From Arthonia radiata (lineage: Eukaryota; Ascomycota; Arthoniomycetes; Arthoniales; Arthoniaceae), in the NCBI GenBank assembly GCA_002989075.1, contig PSQN01000014.1, positions 744,001 to 808,000 of the forward strand: a DNA stretch of 64,000 nt, read 5' to 3'. Below, in pieces: positions 10,177 through 20,362 of this stretch. The notes under the pieces are model-generated. The model was not told the origin of the DNA and did no database searches. It saw only the letters and a program-made list of their open reading frames with translations. Numbering within the stretch: the first letter of the stretch is position 1; each line of letters opens with the position of its first letter. A program made the position numbers and the translations under genes.

Positions 10177-12258
10177 TCAACGTGCACAGAAGCTGTATAA
10201 CCACACCGCGTGGTCTTCTCCGCCTGTGCACAACCTTCGGTCGTTGAGCCCAACGCATGTGACGGGACCCGCATGTCTGGCGAACGTTCTCTCACACTTG
10301 CCTGTCCGGGGGTCCCATATCTTTGCCATACCGTCATGCGCACCAGACACAATACGCAGTGTATCCGCTGCAATAGTCCAGACGCCCTCGAGATGCCCAA
10401 AGAACGTCCGAATGGTCGCCCCAGTCCACACATCCCAGAGGCGTAACGTCGAGTCCAGACTGCCGGTAAGCATGTAGTGAGGTGGCCGTGGCCGCGCGGT
10501 GTCTTCATTCGTACCTGAACCGTAGAAGTCAGGTGGTGGAGAGACCGAAGGCTGCCGATTGTAGTTGTGCGGCGTTGCGTCGTCATTGTTGGTCGGTTCC
10601 GGCAGCTCTGAGATCTCGAACTCGCGAGGCATGAAAATGCCGGCTTGTACTGGGGCGACATGGCCTTCGAACTTGCGCAGAGGCTGCTCTCGGTTGTCCA
10701 AATCCCACAAACAAGTCGTGCCGTCATCGCTGCAGCTCAGTAGCGTTCTTGATCTCATATCTATTCGAACAGTGTTCACCCAGTCGGTATGTCCTCTGAT
10801 GACAAAATCGTCCTTTGCGGCGTAATCCCATACATGAATGGTGTTATCGGCGGATGCCGACGCGAGGAATTGCCCCTCAAAGTGTAACCCAATGACGCCA
10901 GCTGTATGCGGGCGTAACGTATACTGCTCTTCCCCAGTATCAAGGTCCCACAGCTTGATGGTCTTATCTAAAGAGCCAGTGGCAAGTTTGTTTCCTTGGA
11001 ATGCGAGACATCTTATGCCGTCTGTGTGGCCTCGAAATGTACGTATCAAATCTCCGCTCTCGACATCCCACACCTTCACTGTGCCGTCATATGATCCAGT
11101 TGCCAGGATGTTGTCGTTGAATTGCAGACACATCACGCCATTTTCATGTCCATTGAAGCCACGTAGAGCATATCGACCACGCGACCAATTGCTGCTGATC
11201 CGGTGCCGTTCACGGTAGACGTCTTTCCAAGGTCGCGTCTTACGCTGTTTGGGAGCGAAGTAATCGGTCCCGCCATCTGACATGGGCGTCGTAGTGCATG
11301 CCCGCTTCGGTGTGCCAAGGCTGCTGGAGCTATCCTCGTGGGCTCGTTTGTAGCCTATTACCAGGTTATTCGGAGGGTTCGTAGTTTCTGTCGCCGGAAC
11401 AGGTTCTGCAGCTGGGGCACTGCTAGTCTGCCTGATATGAACTTGAATTGGCTGCTCATGCGGCTCATCAAGGCCGTGCCCACCCCTTGCTCGTAGCTGT
11501 ATTTGTCTCTTTTCGGTGCGCAGTCTCTTCTGGATTAAGAGTGGGAGACCGATACCACACTTGTTGCACTTTCTGTCGATATGCTGTTCACACATCCTGT
11601 GCCACACAACATCATCATCTGCCAATTGTCGCCACCTCCTGCTGACCTGAGCTGCTCTACATATGCTTGTCGGGTCCAAGTATGTGAGCACTCGTAACCC
11701 AATTTCCGCGGGCAGAACGGTCAGAAAATCGATCTTGATCAGCTCCCTGACAGCCGCTGAGATCTGTGAGAGCTGTGGCGAGCAGCACTGAGCCAAAATG
11801 CCTTGCAGCATCAAATCTCTGTGTTTTGCTGGCGCTGCCGAAAACAACGACCACACATTCGATATGCCTTGCTTCTCTTCTTGTGGGAGATTGCCCAATT
11901 CATTCTGTAGCTGCTCCATGGAAGTCTCATTGGCCTGCCTCTTGCACTTCAGATCAGGGTGGTGTCGGTAGCAGTACTTGGTGTTCGATTTGCTTGACTC
12001 TTGCTGTGGCGGTGACTCTTTCCCCAGTGGTGCATATTGAGCGGCGATGTGCTTCGTGACGAATGGTGCAATAGATTGAGCTGCGATTCTTCCAAACAGG
12101 GCTCGGTCATCGGGCTGTTTGTTGTGCGGTGACTTGGAATCCTGGTCTTCCGCATCGTGCGTTTCGAAAGTGGCAGAGGATGGTGTCGGAATTTGGTCGG
12201 TCTGCCGGACAGCATCACTGGTAGACGCGGACATGTCTATTGACGCGGCCATATACAA
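10177..12258 (-). CDS. sconB: F-box/WD40 sulfur-regulation protein SconB/Met30
   Basis: An uninterrupted 693-aa frame. The order is: a disordered N-terminus; the family-specific segment YCYRHHPDLKCKRQAN at ~95-110; the linker with VWSLFSAAPAKHRDLMLQGI; an F-box at ~178-222 (LPAEIGLRVLTYLDP...SRRWRQLADDDVVWHRMCE); a short basic linker; then seven WD40 blades from ~365 to the C-terminus, ending LYSFCAR. This architecture and the YCYRH...FSAAPAKHR signature match Met30 of yeast, scon-2 of Neurospora and sconB of Aspergillus. Those proteins are the substrate receptor of an SCF ubiquitin ligase that represses the sulfur-assimilation bZIP activator when methionine or cysteine is plentiful. The start could be codon 1 or the third codon (M-Y-M). 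It is divergent from atg17, with ~0.75 kb between the starts. Confidence 0.93.
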   Translation of the reverse strand: MYMAASIDMSASTSDAVRQTDQIPTPSSATFETHDAEDQDSKSPHNKQPDDRALFGRIAAQSIAPFVTKHIAAQYAPLGKESPPQQESSKSNTKYCYRHHPDLKCKRQANETSMEQLQNELGNLPQEEKQGISNVWSLFSAAPAKHRDLMLQGILAQCCSPQLSQISAAVRELIKIDFLTVLPAEIGLRVLTYLDPTSICRAAQVSRRWRQLADDDVVWHRMCEQHIDRKCNKCGIGLPLLIQKRLRTEKRQIQLRARGGHGLDEPHEQPIQVHIRQTSSAPAAEPVPATETTNPPNNLVIGYKRAHEDSSSSLGTPKRACTTTPMSDGGTDYFAPKQRKTRPWKDVYRERHRISSNWSRGRYALRGFNGHENGVMCLQFNDNILATGSYDGTVKVWDVESGDLIRTFRGHTDGIRCLAFQGNKLATGSLDKTIKLWDLDTGEEQYTLRPHTAGVIGLHFEGQFLASASADNTIHVWDYAAKDDFVIRGHTDWVNTVRIDMRSRTLLSCSDDGTTCLWDLDNREQPLRKFEGHVAPVQAGIFMPREFEISELPEPTNNDDATPHNYNRQPSVSPPPDFYGSGTNEDTARPRPPHYMLTGSLDSTLRLWDVWTGATIRTFFGHLEGVWTIAADTLRIVSGAHDGMAKIWDPRTGKCERTFARHAGPVTCVGLNDRRLCTGGEDHAVWLYSFCAR

Positions 12259-13013
12259 TCTAGTAGATTGTCGTTCTTCAAGGCAACTTTGGAGAAGTCC
12301 AAGTCGGCCGACGACCCAAGATTGTTAGCAATCCATTTGGAATGGGTCCAAGTCTCGGTCTGACCAAACGCAGCCACCGGACTGCATTTGTGAATGTCGG
12401 GCGAAGATGGCGCAAGAAGTGTTGAAGCAAGGATTGAAAACTTGTCAGCAGAAGGGAGCGCAAAGTTGAGTTTGTATTGCGTGCTCTGGGCGGACTGTGG
12501 ATGGTTTCGGAAAGAAAGATTTGATGGGGCGGTGCGACTGTGAAATGCTGGAAATCTGTCGGGAGCGCACCCAGAATCCGCAGCCACCCTATTTGCCAGC
12601 TGCGTATCAGTCCTGTGAGAGTACAGCCTTATTGATTTGGCGAGAAGATAAGGTCCAGTGTCGAGCCTGTTGCCCACGTCAAACGTCTCGGCAACAGTCA
12701 CCGAAGAGTGGTTGTGCTCCACTTCTAGCCCCGATTCCGCAGCCTGTCAGGTCGGAGTGTCTCCGTTTTCAGCCCTATCAGTCCTGCAGTCACCTGATTC
12801 CACGGACACCAGTCGCTTCTATCTTGGAAGGTTGCGACACTTAACCGGACCATGTAATCCATATGAGGTGGCGTGCTTAGACGCATAGCTCCTTCAAACG
12901 CGACTGTGGCCAGAGAACGAAGATGCCAAGAGATTACAGGCGTTCCGGGGAGCGCATTGCAATGACTTACTTGATATCGTCGACAGTGCCATTGTAGCAC
13001 TGGGTCCTCAGAG
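12259..13013. promoter_or_regulatory. Shared divergent promoter region of sconB and atg17
   Basis: This 755-bp interval lies between the start codons of sconB (minus) and atg17 (plus). It should hold both promoters and 5' leaders. An open frame on the minus strand (12237-12722) overlaps the sconB start but lacks family resemblance, so I treat it as leader. I did not find a match to the sulfur-regulator consensus ATGRYRYCAT on reading. Confidence 0.55.
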
Positions 13014-14525
13014 ATGGCCACTCATGCGTCTCCCCCTCAGTCGACGACCCCGCCGCTCGCGAGGTCTAGTACAAGCCTGCCGCCGGCTTCAGCGGGCACG
13101 CTCGGCCGTCTAGTCACTCACTTCGTAGCTTCCAAACGCTCGCTATCTTCAACAGCCCATGTCTATCGTGCAAACGACATCGTCTCATCCGCGCGAACAT
13201 TGCTCGAGTCTTTAGCAACGAATAATGCTCAGACTAGCTTTCTCAAGCGTGCAATTAGTAATCCACTCAATCTTCTAAAAGGAATCCTTCACGGTCTGCG
13301 CTCCGCAGCAGATGAGGGCTCTGCCGACTTTCACGCCCTCCTGAAGCGTCTGGACGCGGCTGATGTTGAGATTCAGGGAACATTGAAGGTGCTACAGGAG
13401 ATAGAGATCGAGCCCACCTTCAGACCAAGTGACGAGGAACGGCGGAGTCTGCACAGTTTTCTGGACGAACGTGGAGTGGGTGAGCTCAAGACGCAATTTA
13501 GGGAATGTATCGACCTAACGACCGAGGCTTATGGCAACTTCTCGGATCCGAACGTCGAGTTTGCCAGAGAGATCGAAAGTATTGAGAACGGCTTGCAAGA
13601 CGATGGAGACGAGGTTGAGAGTCGGAAAGGTCTCGTGGCAAGCGAAGTGCACGAGAGCGACGAGAAAGATGGACCGGCTGCCCTCTTTCGCATTCTGGAG
13701 GAGCATGCTTCTGAAATGGCAGAGCTGCTGCAATCACTTGTCAGGAACTATGATCTATGCATCACAGCGCTGAAGCACACGGAAGGGGGCGGAGAAGCCG
13801 TTCATGCGGCCTTTCGCCTGTCAAATCGAGACACTGATGAGGTTGACGAGACGTTTCAGCATGGTTTCACCGGTGACGGAATGAGTGACGAAGAGCGACA
13901 GGAAATGCTCAAGGTTCTCGACGATGACGCTGGCGAAGTTGATGATGCGGTCAGTGAGATACGCGAGCGTGCTACTGAGATGGAGGCGCAGCTTTCGAGG
14001 CTTGAAGTCCAAGCTTCAAGAAGTGAGCGTGAACATAAAAGGGCCTCAAGGACCGTGACAGCCTTGGAAGAGATCAGCAAATCTGGCAGACTCGGAAAGT
14101 ATGTTGGTGCGAGCAAAACCTACGCCGAACGATGGAAAGAAATTCGAGCGCGGATAGAGGCCGGTCTTGAAGAGTTCTTGCAGCTCGGCGTGTTCTTCAA
14201 AGGCTTTCGAACAGCTTACCAGTATCTGCTGCTGGAGATCGATCGCAGACGCAGGACGCGGGTGGCCATGGAGAAAGTCATTACCGAGACGCAGCAGGCC
14301 ATTGCCGATATCTACGACGAAGAAGATGAGAAGCGGAACCAGTTCAGAGCGGAGTACGGAGACTTCTTACCGGCAGACATGTGGCTGCCTCTTATTGACC
14401 CTCCCACCAAATGGAGGATCGAGCGCGATGACGACGGGACTGTCGATATCCCAACCGTGCGAGAAGAGTCACTCAATCATGCCAAGCAAACACTGCAACA
14501 AGGACGCAGGAGCTCGAAGGGGTGA
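13014..14525 (+). CDS. atg17: Autophagy-related protein 17
   Basis: A single frame of 503 aa. It is almost entirely helical and coiled-coil in composition, as expected for Atg17, the elongated scaffold of the Atg17-Atg29-Atg31/Atg1 complex that organises the phagophore assembly site during starvation. Family features seen are the N-terminal LVTHFVASKRSLSS segment, ANDIVSSARTLLE, the TFRPSDEERRSLHSFLDE region, and the C-terminal QFRAEYGDFLPADMWLPLIDPP signature. Length is normal for ascomycete Atg17. The start ATG is the first in frame and sits just after the divergent promoter shared with sconB. It converges on the esterase gene that ends at 14694, leaving ~170 bp. Confidence 0.92.
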   Translation: MATHASPPQSTTPPLARSSTSLPPASAGTLGRLVTHFVASKRSLSSTAHVYRANDIVSSARTLLESLATNNAQTSFLKRAISNPLNLLKGILHGLRSAADEGSADFHALLKRLDAADVEIQGTLKVLQEIEIEPTFRPSDEERRSLHSFLDERGVGELKTQFRECIDLTTEAYGNFSDPNVEFAREIESIENGLQDDGDEVESRKGLVASEVHESDEKDGPAALFRILEEHASEMAELLQSLVRNYDLCITALKHTEGGGEAVHAAFRLSNRDTDEVDETFQHGFTGDGMSDEERQEMLKVLDDDAGEVDDAVSEIRERATEMEAQLSRLEVQASRSEREHKRASRTVTALEEISKSGRLGKYVGASKTYAERWKEIRARIEAGLEEFLQLGVFFKGFRTAYQYLLLEIDRRRRTRVAMEKVITETQQAIADIYDEEDEKRNQFRAEYGDFLPADMWLPLIDPPTKWRIERDDDGTVDIPTVREESLNHAKQTLQQGRRSSKG

Positions 14526-14693
14526 GAAATGCCCAGCCGCGTCTGGAATTGCTCGGATACATTAACCCACCAAGCATCGTAGCAGATTGCGGGGAAACCC
14601 ATTTGGCCAAGATCGGAAGTTTTCGTCTGCCAGCAAGATAACGCTCGTGTCACATAATACATCCACCGGCCTCTCCTTGGTTTATCTGGCGAT

Positions 14694-15635
14694 CTATGCC
14701 AATGCCAGGGCCTCCAACGCGGTCCTTGCAACCACCTGATGGCCCTTGGCTGTCGGATGATACTCATCCCACCACACCCTCTCGTCCACATCGTCACACT
14801 CACTCAATGGCGCCTCCCCATACGCTCCCGTCAAGCAACTCCCATAGGACCCGAACTGCCCAAATCCCTCCTCCCGCCAACCCTGCTCATAAAAGCCAAA
14901 CCTCTCAAACACCGGCATCAGATCAACATATGTCACGCTAACCTCCTTTGCTTCAGAGGGTGCGATGCTGTACGCAGCTGAGTTACGGACGCCAGCTGCA
15001 AGCGAGGACAGTCCTTCTTCAAGCTCTCTCGAGTATGCTCCCAGTTGGACTTGCGTGTCGAAGGGAATGTAGCTGTCATACGGTATCATACTCAGATCCG
15101 GGTAGTTGACCAACAAGAATTGGCTGGCGCCTGCGTTTCTGAGTCTCGTCACAAGCCCGCTGATAACACCGACCGACTGCACAGCTGTGACATTGGCATC
15201 AAACAACGGATCATTCGCGCCCCCAAACAGGGCGAACAGACTGTTGTCTAAGCTCGCATCTGCTGGCGTGTTGGCGATGTACTGTTCCACCTGCTCGTCC
15301 AGGCTTGGGACAGAGATATCCGCGTTTGCGCCCGTGTAGCCCTGGGCGAGCGCATTGCTTGTTGTGGCGCTTCCGTAGGCATAGTTGTGCTGGGGTATGC
15401 TGAGATTGCTGGCAATGAGCTCGGACCAGACGGGCCCGTTGGTAAAGCGGCCGCCAAAATAGCTTGGGTTTGCCGGCCAAGTGTGGTTCGAGAGTCTGTA
15501 CACATTGCCGTCGTCCGAGAATGAATCGCCGAAGACGACGAGGGCCTTGGGTTGGGTTGGCGTGCGGGACTTGATGATTGGAGTGGTGGTACTGAAAATA
15601 GGTACGAGAAAGAGGAGAGCGATATGGGTAAGCAT
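14694..15635 (-). CDS. Secreted GDSL/SGNH esterase, carbohydrate esterase family 16 type
   Basis: A 313-aa single-exon protein. A hydrophobic signal peptide (MLTHIALLFLVPIFSTTT) is followed by the SGNH blocks: block I FGDSFSDDGN (nucleophile Ser), block II region FGGRFTNGPVWSE, block III FGGANDP, and block V WWDEYHPTAKGH (catalytic Asp and His). The spacing and GGRFTNGPVW motif are those of CE16 acetylesterases, which remove acetyl groups from the non-reducing ends of xylo- and manno-oligosaccharides outside the cell. Several N-x-S/T sites are visible, consistent with secretion. A TATATA element lies at 15811-15818, about 180 bp upstream of the start. Exact substrate is inferred from the family only. 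Confidence 0.88.
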   Translation of the reverse strand: MLTHIALLFLVPIFSTTTPIIKSRTPTQPKALVVFGDSFSDDGNVYRLSNHTWPANPSYFGGRFTNGPVWSELIASNLSIPQHNYAYGSATTSNALAQGYTGANADISVPSLDEQVEQYIANTPADASLDNSLFALFGGANDPLFDANVTAVQSVGVISGLVTRLRNAGASQFLLVNYPDLSMIPYDSYIPFDTQVQLGAYSRELEEGLSSLAAGVRNSAAYSIAPSEAKEVSVTYVDLMPVFERFGFYEQGWREEGFGQFGSYGSCLTGAYGEAPLSECDDVDERVWWDEYHPTAKGHQVVARTALEALALA

Positions 15636-16533
15636 TGTGGGCGATGTTGGTGTGAGGAGAGGTTGTGATGTAGGATAGAGCGTGAAGTGGATGATGAGAG
15701 GACAGGATATGGCGGATGGGTTGAGCTCTTCAAAGGGGTTCTTATCAACTAGACAACATCCTCAATTAATCAAAACTGTGATTTCAAAATGCACCGGGAA
15801 TTCATCGTCTCTATATAAGCTCACAGTAAGCCCAAGTCAGCACAGCTTCCTGATGCGGCGCGTTGCTGGGGTTACTGAGGGGCCGCAATAGAGCTCGGTG
15901 GATTTAGCTCGCAGTAGCGGCGTCTCTGCAGGCAGAACTCCTGCGTATTTTTGTATGTGAGTGCCTTTACAACACGGCTGCCTAGAAACGTGCATTGACC
16001 GCTGCAAGATGGAGAAATAAAGTGGAAGACCGCGAAGAGGAGTCATTGCTTACACCCCTAGCTTCTAACGCCTGCCCTCCGTCACAAATATGTATACCGG
16101 GATGATGCAGCTGGAGGACGCAGTTGCGCGAGCAGGGGCATCTTTGCGAATCGGACGGCTTCGCAGTCTATGCGCAAGATGAAGAGTAAGGCTGCCGGCG
16201 TGTGAACAGTCCACCGCGCACGACAAGAGACACTTCGTTCAACGGGTGAAGATTATATGGCTATGAGTTCAAGTGGTATGCATCGCAGCTTCCCCATACC
16301 ATGCCTCCAGCTTTGAAAACGTACACGGATCAGCCTCGTCGCGACTTCCGTCAGAGGTCTTCGCGCACCCTCTCCCCGCATCTTGACGGCGTCTTCATTC
16401 TCCCCGTTAAGCTCGCCAGACGTATATAATATCACACTGGCCATCCAACATTATTATCGTCCGGCACACAAACAGAACCACCGCATTCCGCCTCCACGAT
16501 CAAGGCCCTCAAACCCCCAAGAATCGCTCAACG
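15636..16533. promoter_or_regulatory. Divergent intergenic region with TATA-like elements
   Basis: The region separates the CE16 esterase (minus) from the small membrane-protein gene (plus). TATATAA occurs at 16423-16429, about 105 bp upstream of the latter's ATG, and TATATA around 15812-15817 upstream of the former. No coding region is supported. Confidence 0.5.
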
Positions 16534-17210
16534 ATGGCATCCACACCAAGCATAGACGGCCAAATCGACATCGAGCTCCCCTCCTACACCTCGCACGCCG
16601 ATCCCCCCTTTCTCAACACAGCAGAAACCCAGCGTGACTCCACACTCCCCAATCACGCCCACAATAACGCCATCGCGACCGGCTTCCTCACCTTCCTCAT
16701 CGGCGAGCTCCTCGGCTAGTTGCTGTTCTTCGCCGTGCGGCTTGATGGCAGCGCTGGGAAGCAGCTTTGTGGGTCGGACTTCAAGACACAGGACTGTGTT
16801 GTCAAACAGCATCTGATCGGCGGCGCCTTCTGTACGCCAATCCCCTTTCCGCAGTGGTTTCTGATGCGGTGTCTGACTGATGCACAGGCGTCTTCTTCAT
16901 CCTCCTGGCGGACGTTGTGGTCCTGGCACTCGTCAAGCAGGTCTTCGCGCACCTCGTGAAGAAGCGGACCCCGGTTTGGTTTGCGAAATGGGTGCAAACG
17001 GTCTTTGCATGGTCGCTTGCACTGTTGGTCGGAGAGCTTTTGACCGTGACGGCGATTCTGGCGATGTGCACTACGCCAGCAGCAGGGAAGGTAAATCCGA
17101 ACAACATGGCGCTAAAGAGGGACGACTGTTTCGACTCTGAGTTATCATGGGACTGGATTCCTATCGTTGGCGACTTGTTTGGAGAGTGGGAGTGTGAGAC
17201 TTATCGTTGA
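16534..17210 (+). pseudogene. Small multi-pass membrane protein gene interrupted by an in-frame TAG
   Basis: Two exons, 16534-16831 and 16888-17210, are joined by a clean 56-bp intron (GTACGC, branch CTGAC, acceptor CACAG). The frame spans 206 codons but codon 62 is TAG (16717-16719), in the middle of the first predicted helix: FLTFLIGELLG, stop, LLFFAVRL. Beyond the stop the frame stays open through a loop with two cysteines (CGSDFKTQDC), a second helix (CVFFILLADVVVLALV), a third (WSLALLVGELLTVTAILAM) and a tail with further cysteines. Retained splice signals and hydrophobic helices after the stop suggest recent loss by a nonsense change, or read-through; a sequencing error is also possible. 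I do not recognise the family. It borders the island of duplicated genes. Confidence 0.55.
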
Positions 17211-17904
17211 TGGTGCTGCATCATTAGATTACCCTATAATTAGACAAGTGGGTCTATCGTTCCTTGAGCTGTTCTCAGGTCTCAGTAGGTCCTTGGAAGC
17301 TCCTTCAGGATCTACTAGGGCGATTCATATCCTCCGGCTGGGCCCGTTCTTACCTGGAGGTTGCCCTGTCCAGCTGACCTGCCATATCCATATACATACC
17401 CCTAAGGCACGTACAAACGGTCGAAATCTCGCACTTGCTCAGTGCCATTTCGACTAGAATACGCAACGTCGTCTGGTACTCTCTCTGCACGAGCATTTCA
17501 ACCTGCTCGATCGACTCCTCTAACCCTTCCCCGTTCAGCATACCTCCAGGAAACGGCCACGCGGTGGGCAACTATTCGTTGCATAGCACTATATCGGTAA
17601 TGCATTCGATCGCATTTGCATGAGACTGTGACGAGGTACCTAAGCGTGATGAAGCGCTGGTAGTCACCTAATATCTGCAGCCGCAGTAGGCTGTCTTCGG
17701 CAGATTGCCGTCGAAGAAGTAGTGACGGCGGGCCTTGACTCTGAGATGGGGCTTTTCCCACAGGGAGAGTGAATTGAGGTACAGCTCACAGACGGAGGGG
17801 TTCACCAAAGGGGTGTCCTGTCCTAGATGGTAGAAGAACAAGCAATCTATCCACTGTTTGAATCCCTTATAATTCCTCTGATTTTGTCTCCTCATTGTCA
17901 CCTT
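17211..17904. other. Intergenic, possible decayed coding sequence
   Basis: Between the membrane-protein gene and the first AIG2-like gene. Open frames on the minus strand (17668-17901 and 17350-17571) have protein-like stretches, such as WPFPGGMLNGEGLEESIEQV, that faintly recall a Nudix box. The spacing and key residues do not fit, so I call no gene. Confidence 0.35.
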
Positions 17905-18465
17905 TTAAGTTCGCCCAGGCGTCGGAACATTCTCACCTGTCCTCACCAATCTCGCCGCCTCCACAAGCCCGGTGTACCTATACACGAACCCCTCCCGTCC
18001 CTTCGGCTCCAGCCCATCAGCATACGTGATATAGCACGCTGCCCTTTCCATGTTCTCGCCCATCTGCCCGCGCAGATGTCGCTCAAACTGTCTTCCCCTG
18101 GCAATGCGCGCGGCACTTCCTACTACCGACCCCGGCCCCTGGACGATAACAGGTAAGCCGGTGTCGGGCAGGTGCACGAGCGTATATCCTTCGAGGCGGG
18201 CGGGCCGGACCGATGGATTCCTCGACAGGCCCAGCGTGTCGCACAGGGTGCGTGCGTCTGCAAGCGAACCGTGGAGGAAGAAGTGGGGTTTGCCTGGGGG
18301 TGCGTTGGAGATGACTTTCCGGACTGCGCCGCGCATGCCTGCTTGTGATCAGCTAAGTGTGTATATGGGTCGATGTGTGAAAGGCGTACTTGTACATCGT
18401 GGAACTTTGTGGTGTCTAGTCTTGTTCGGTTTGGGTGGTTGCGGTTCTGTTTGCGGATCGGTCAT
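17905..18465 (-). CDS. AIG2/gamma-glutamylcyclotransferase-like protein, tandem copy 1
   Basis: Exons are 18465-18390 and 18338-17905, giving 169 aa; the 51-bp intron is GTACGC...GCAG. The N-terminal ~25 residues are disordered. The fold signature follows: HFFLHGSLADARTL (the family's F-x-Y-G-x-L turn, here with His in place of Tyr), RPARLEGYTLV, LPVIVQGPGSVVGSAARIA, and CYITYAD...VYRYTG. The intron lies in phase 1 at the same place as in the copies at 18824-19337 and 19612-20081, so the three arose by tandem duplication. The usual catalytic glutamate of GGCT enzymes is not obvious, so enzymatic activity is uncertain. Family members include gamma-glutamylcyclotransferases and plant AIG2 proteins; the role here is unknown. 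Confidence 0.75.
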
Positions 18466-18823
18466 GCTTGCGGATGTGTAAGAGCTATGGTGTTGATTAA
18501 GTTGGAGATTGAGTCGATATGAACTCGGTAGTATTGATCTTATACAAGACGATTCGATAGTGGTAGATTGCGTGAGATATGGACTTCGTAGTTGACCATG
18601 GAAGTCGACAGCGAGCGACTACGTTTCCAGCCAAGAGGGGATATTATGGGGACCTCGCATGTGTCAAGTCTGAAAACGTGCAGAGAGATCTAACAACATA
18701 CCATATTGGGCGCGGCAGTCGGTTACTTGAAACGAGTGTATCTCGAAACCCTTCTGGGTGTTACCGCATCAAGCCGTGTATTTGCCCTCCAATTCAGTAT
18801 GCATTACTGAACGCTCGAGGGGC
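18466..18823. other. Intergenic between AIG2-like copies 1 and 2
   Basis: This is presumably the promoter of copy 1 and the 3' flank of copy 2. No gene or repeat was seen. Confidence 0.45.
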
Positions 18824-19337
18824 TTACGCTTCGATGCGGTCTCCTGTGTATCTGTAGACCTTCGCATTTGCGTACAAGGGATCACGCCAGTCATCGTGCA
18901 TGATGACGCATTCTACTTTCTCAATCGCACCGCCCATGCTTTCAATCATACGTCTTTGCAATCGTGATCGCGCCTCAAGCGACGTCACGTACGTGGCGGC
19001 GCCGTTCACTCTCCCACTTCCAACCACTACGACGGGCAACAAGCAGTGAGGCACACTGATGAGGTCATGGCCTGTGAGGTGGGCGGGGCGCATCTCAGGC
19101 AGGTGAGGGTCCCCTAAAAGCTCCCTCAACACGACGGGGTCTGCTAGCTCGCGCGCAAAGAAGGTGTACTGTGGTTCTGGAGATCGTGTGTGCTTCAGGC
19201 TCTTCACCACGCCGCGAAAGCCTGTCCAACATCAGCCCGTGACGCAGCGCGACCCAAGAAAACTCACGTTCTCCGCATGATTTTGACTTGTCCTTCTGGC
19301 CGGACGAGGCTGTGTCGCCCGAGGGAACCGACGCCAT
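18824..19337 (-). CDS. AIG2/gamma-glutamylcyclotransferase-like protein, tandem copy 2
   Basis: Exons are 19337-19268 and 19221-18824 (46-bp intron, GTGAGT...ACAG, phase 1), giving 155 aa. The sequence follows copy 1 block by block: PQYTFFARELADPVVLRELL, MRPAHLTGHDLISVP, LPVVVVGSGRVNGAATYVT, and CVIMHDD...VYRYTGDRIEA. The glycine of the F-x-Y-G-x-L turn is absent (FFARELAD), which argues against normal cyclotransferase catalysis. It may be a binding or regulatory derivative, or simply fast-evolving. Copies 1 and 2 are intact and strongly diverged, so the duplication is old. Confidence 0.72.
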
Positions 19338-19611
19338 CTGGGCGGATTCCTGAGCTTTGTGAGGGTGATGCTGGAGTTTGGCTTTCCACCGAGATGAGCG
19401 ACGGAATTTTCGCCGAAGAGAAGTACGTCGAGACCGGAACCTATTAGTTACCGGTCGGGTCTAACGGACAGTTGTCGGTCTCTCATGTTCTGGAGAGCAA
19501 GTAAAGAAATCAACTTGTTTTGAAAATGGCAGATTCTTGCTCCCGGCTTCCTCAGATCTGCCTGCAATTCTGGTCCAGTTCATATATTTCAGACTGGGCC
19601 TGGCCGTCCTC

Positions 19612-20081
19612 TCAGTCTAAAGCATTTGCTTGCTCTGGCTGGCCCACGGTACTGAAGTCAATAATGCATGTCACTTTCTCAATGTCAGACCTCATTCTGT
19701 TAGGGATCATATACCTATCCAGGCGATCTTTTGCAACACGCCACCCTATCAAAGAAGCGGCACCCGTCACTGGGCTGATCTCAGCTGCTATAGCCGATTC
19801 TGTATGGCGAGGTATTTGTATAAGGGTGTGGCCTGGCGTTCGCCGATGACCTGGCAAATTTTCGAGGTTGGTAGGAACTGTTACTGCGTCAATGAAGAAG
19901 AAGTATTGTGGTATGGTATATCGTCATTGCCGTTGTGTTCGGTGAGTCTATACGCCACTCCGTCGACGGCGTCACGTAATCCTGGGGACAGACGTCAGCT
20001 CGGCATGTGACTTCGACAGACACGATATCTGCGTTTTCTGGGCTTGCCAGTGGCGCTGCTTGATGGTTTGGCGGCTTGCAT
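19612..20081 (-). pseudogene. AIG2/GGCT-like tandem copy 3, frameshifted
   Basis: A homologous exon 1 (20081-20024, starting MQAAKPSSSATGK), a 42-bp intron (GTGTCT...CCCCAG) in the same phase, and exon 2 starting LRDAVDGVAYRLTEHNGNDDIP can be read. After that the frame is lost. Family sequence resumes in another frame as PQYFFFIDAVTVPTNL, then HTLIQIP...VTGAASLIG and IEKVTCIIDF, the counterparts of copy 2. At the break, 19909-19918 reads TGGTATGGTA, a 5-bp tandem duplication that alone accounts for the shift. The donor is weak and the end of the protein has drifted. It is most likely a young pseudogene, unless the change is an assembly or sequencing error. Confidence 0.65.
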
Positions 20082-20362
20082 TGCGAGAGGTCGGCGATAG
20101 GAATGATAGCTAGATCTGTATAACAGCCAGTGAACGTAATCGACGCATACATGTTCATAACGCATAGATACTGTGGGAGCGCGCAAGTCCTCGAGCGCAC
20201 TCGCAACGCATGATACAGGTAGCACGTCCCAAAACGGCAAGTAAATGAAACGCTCGGTGCAAGATGGCCGTGTCATCATTGCGGCTGTGATGGAACTCTG
20301 CTCGGGAAAAAAAAGTCGGAAGACAAAGCCACGGACCGTGGCCGGATAGCCGTCGTCGGAGA

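Noticed and set aside
12237-12722. 161-codon minus-strand frame overlapping the sconB start
   Set aside because: No family resemblance, low-complexity leader-like composition, and it overlaps the well-supported sconB start in another frame.
17350-17571. Nudix-like FPGG...GE...E pattern on the minus strand
   Set aside because: Spacing to the R-E and E-E residues of the Nudix box does not fit and there is no surrounding domain.
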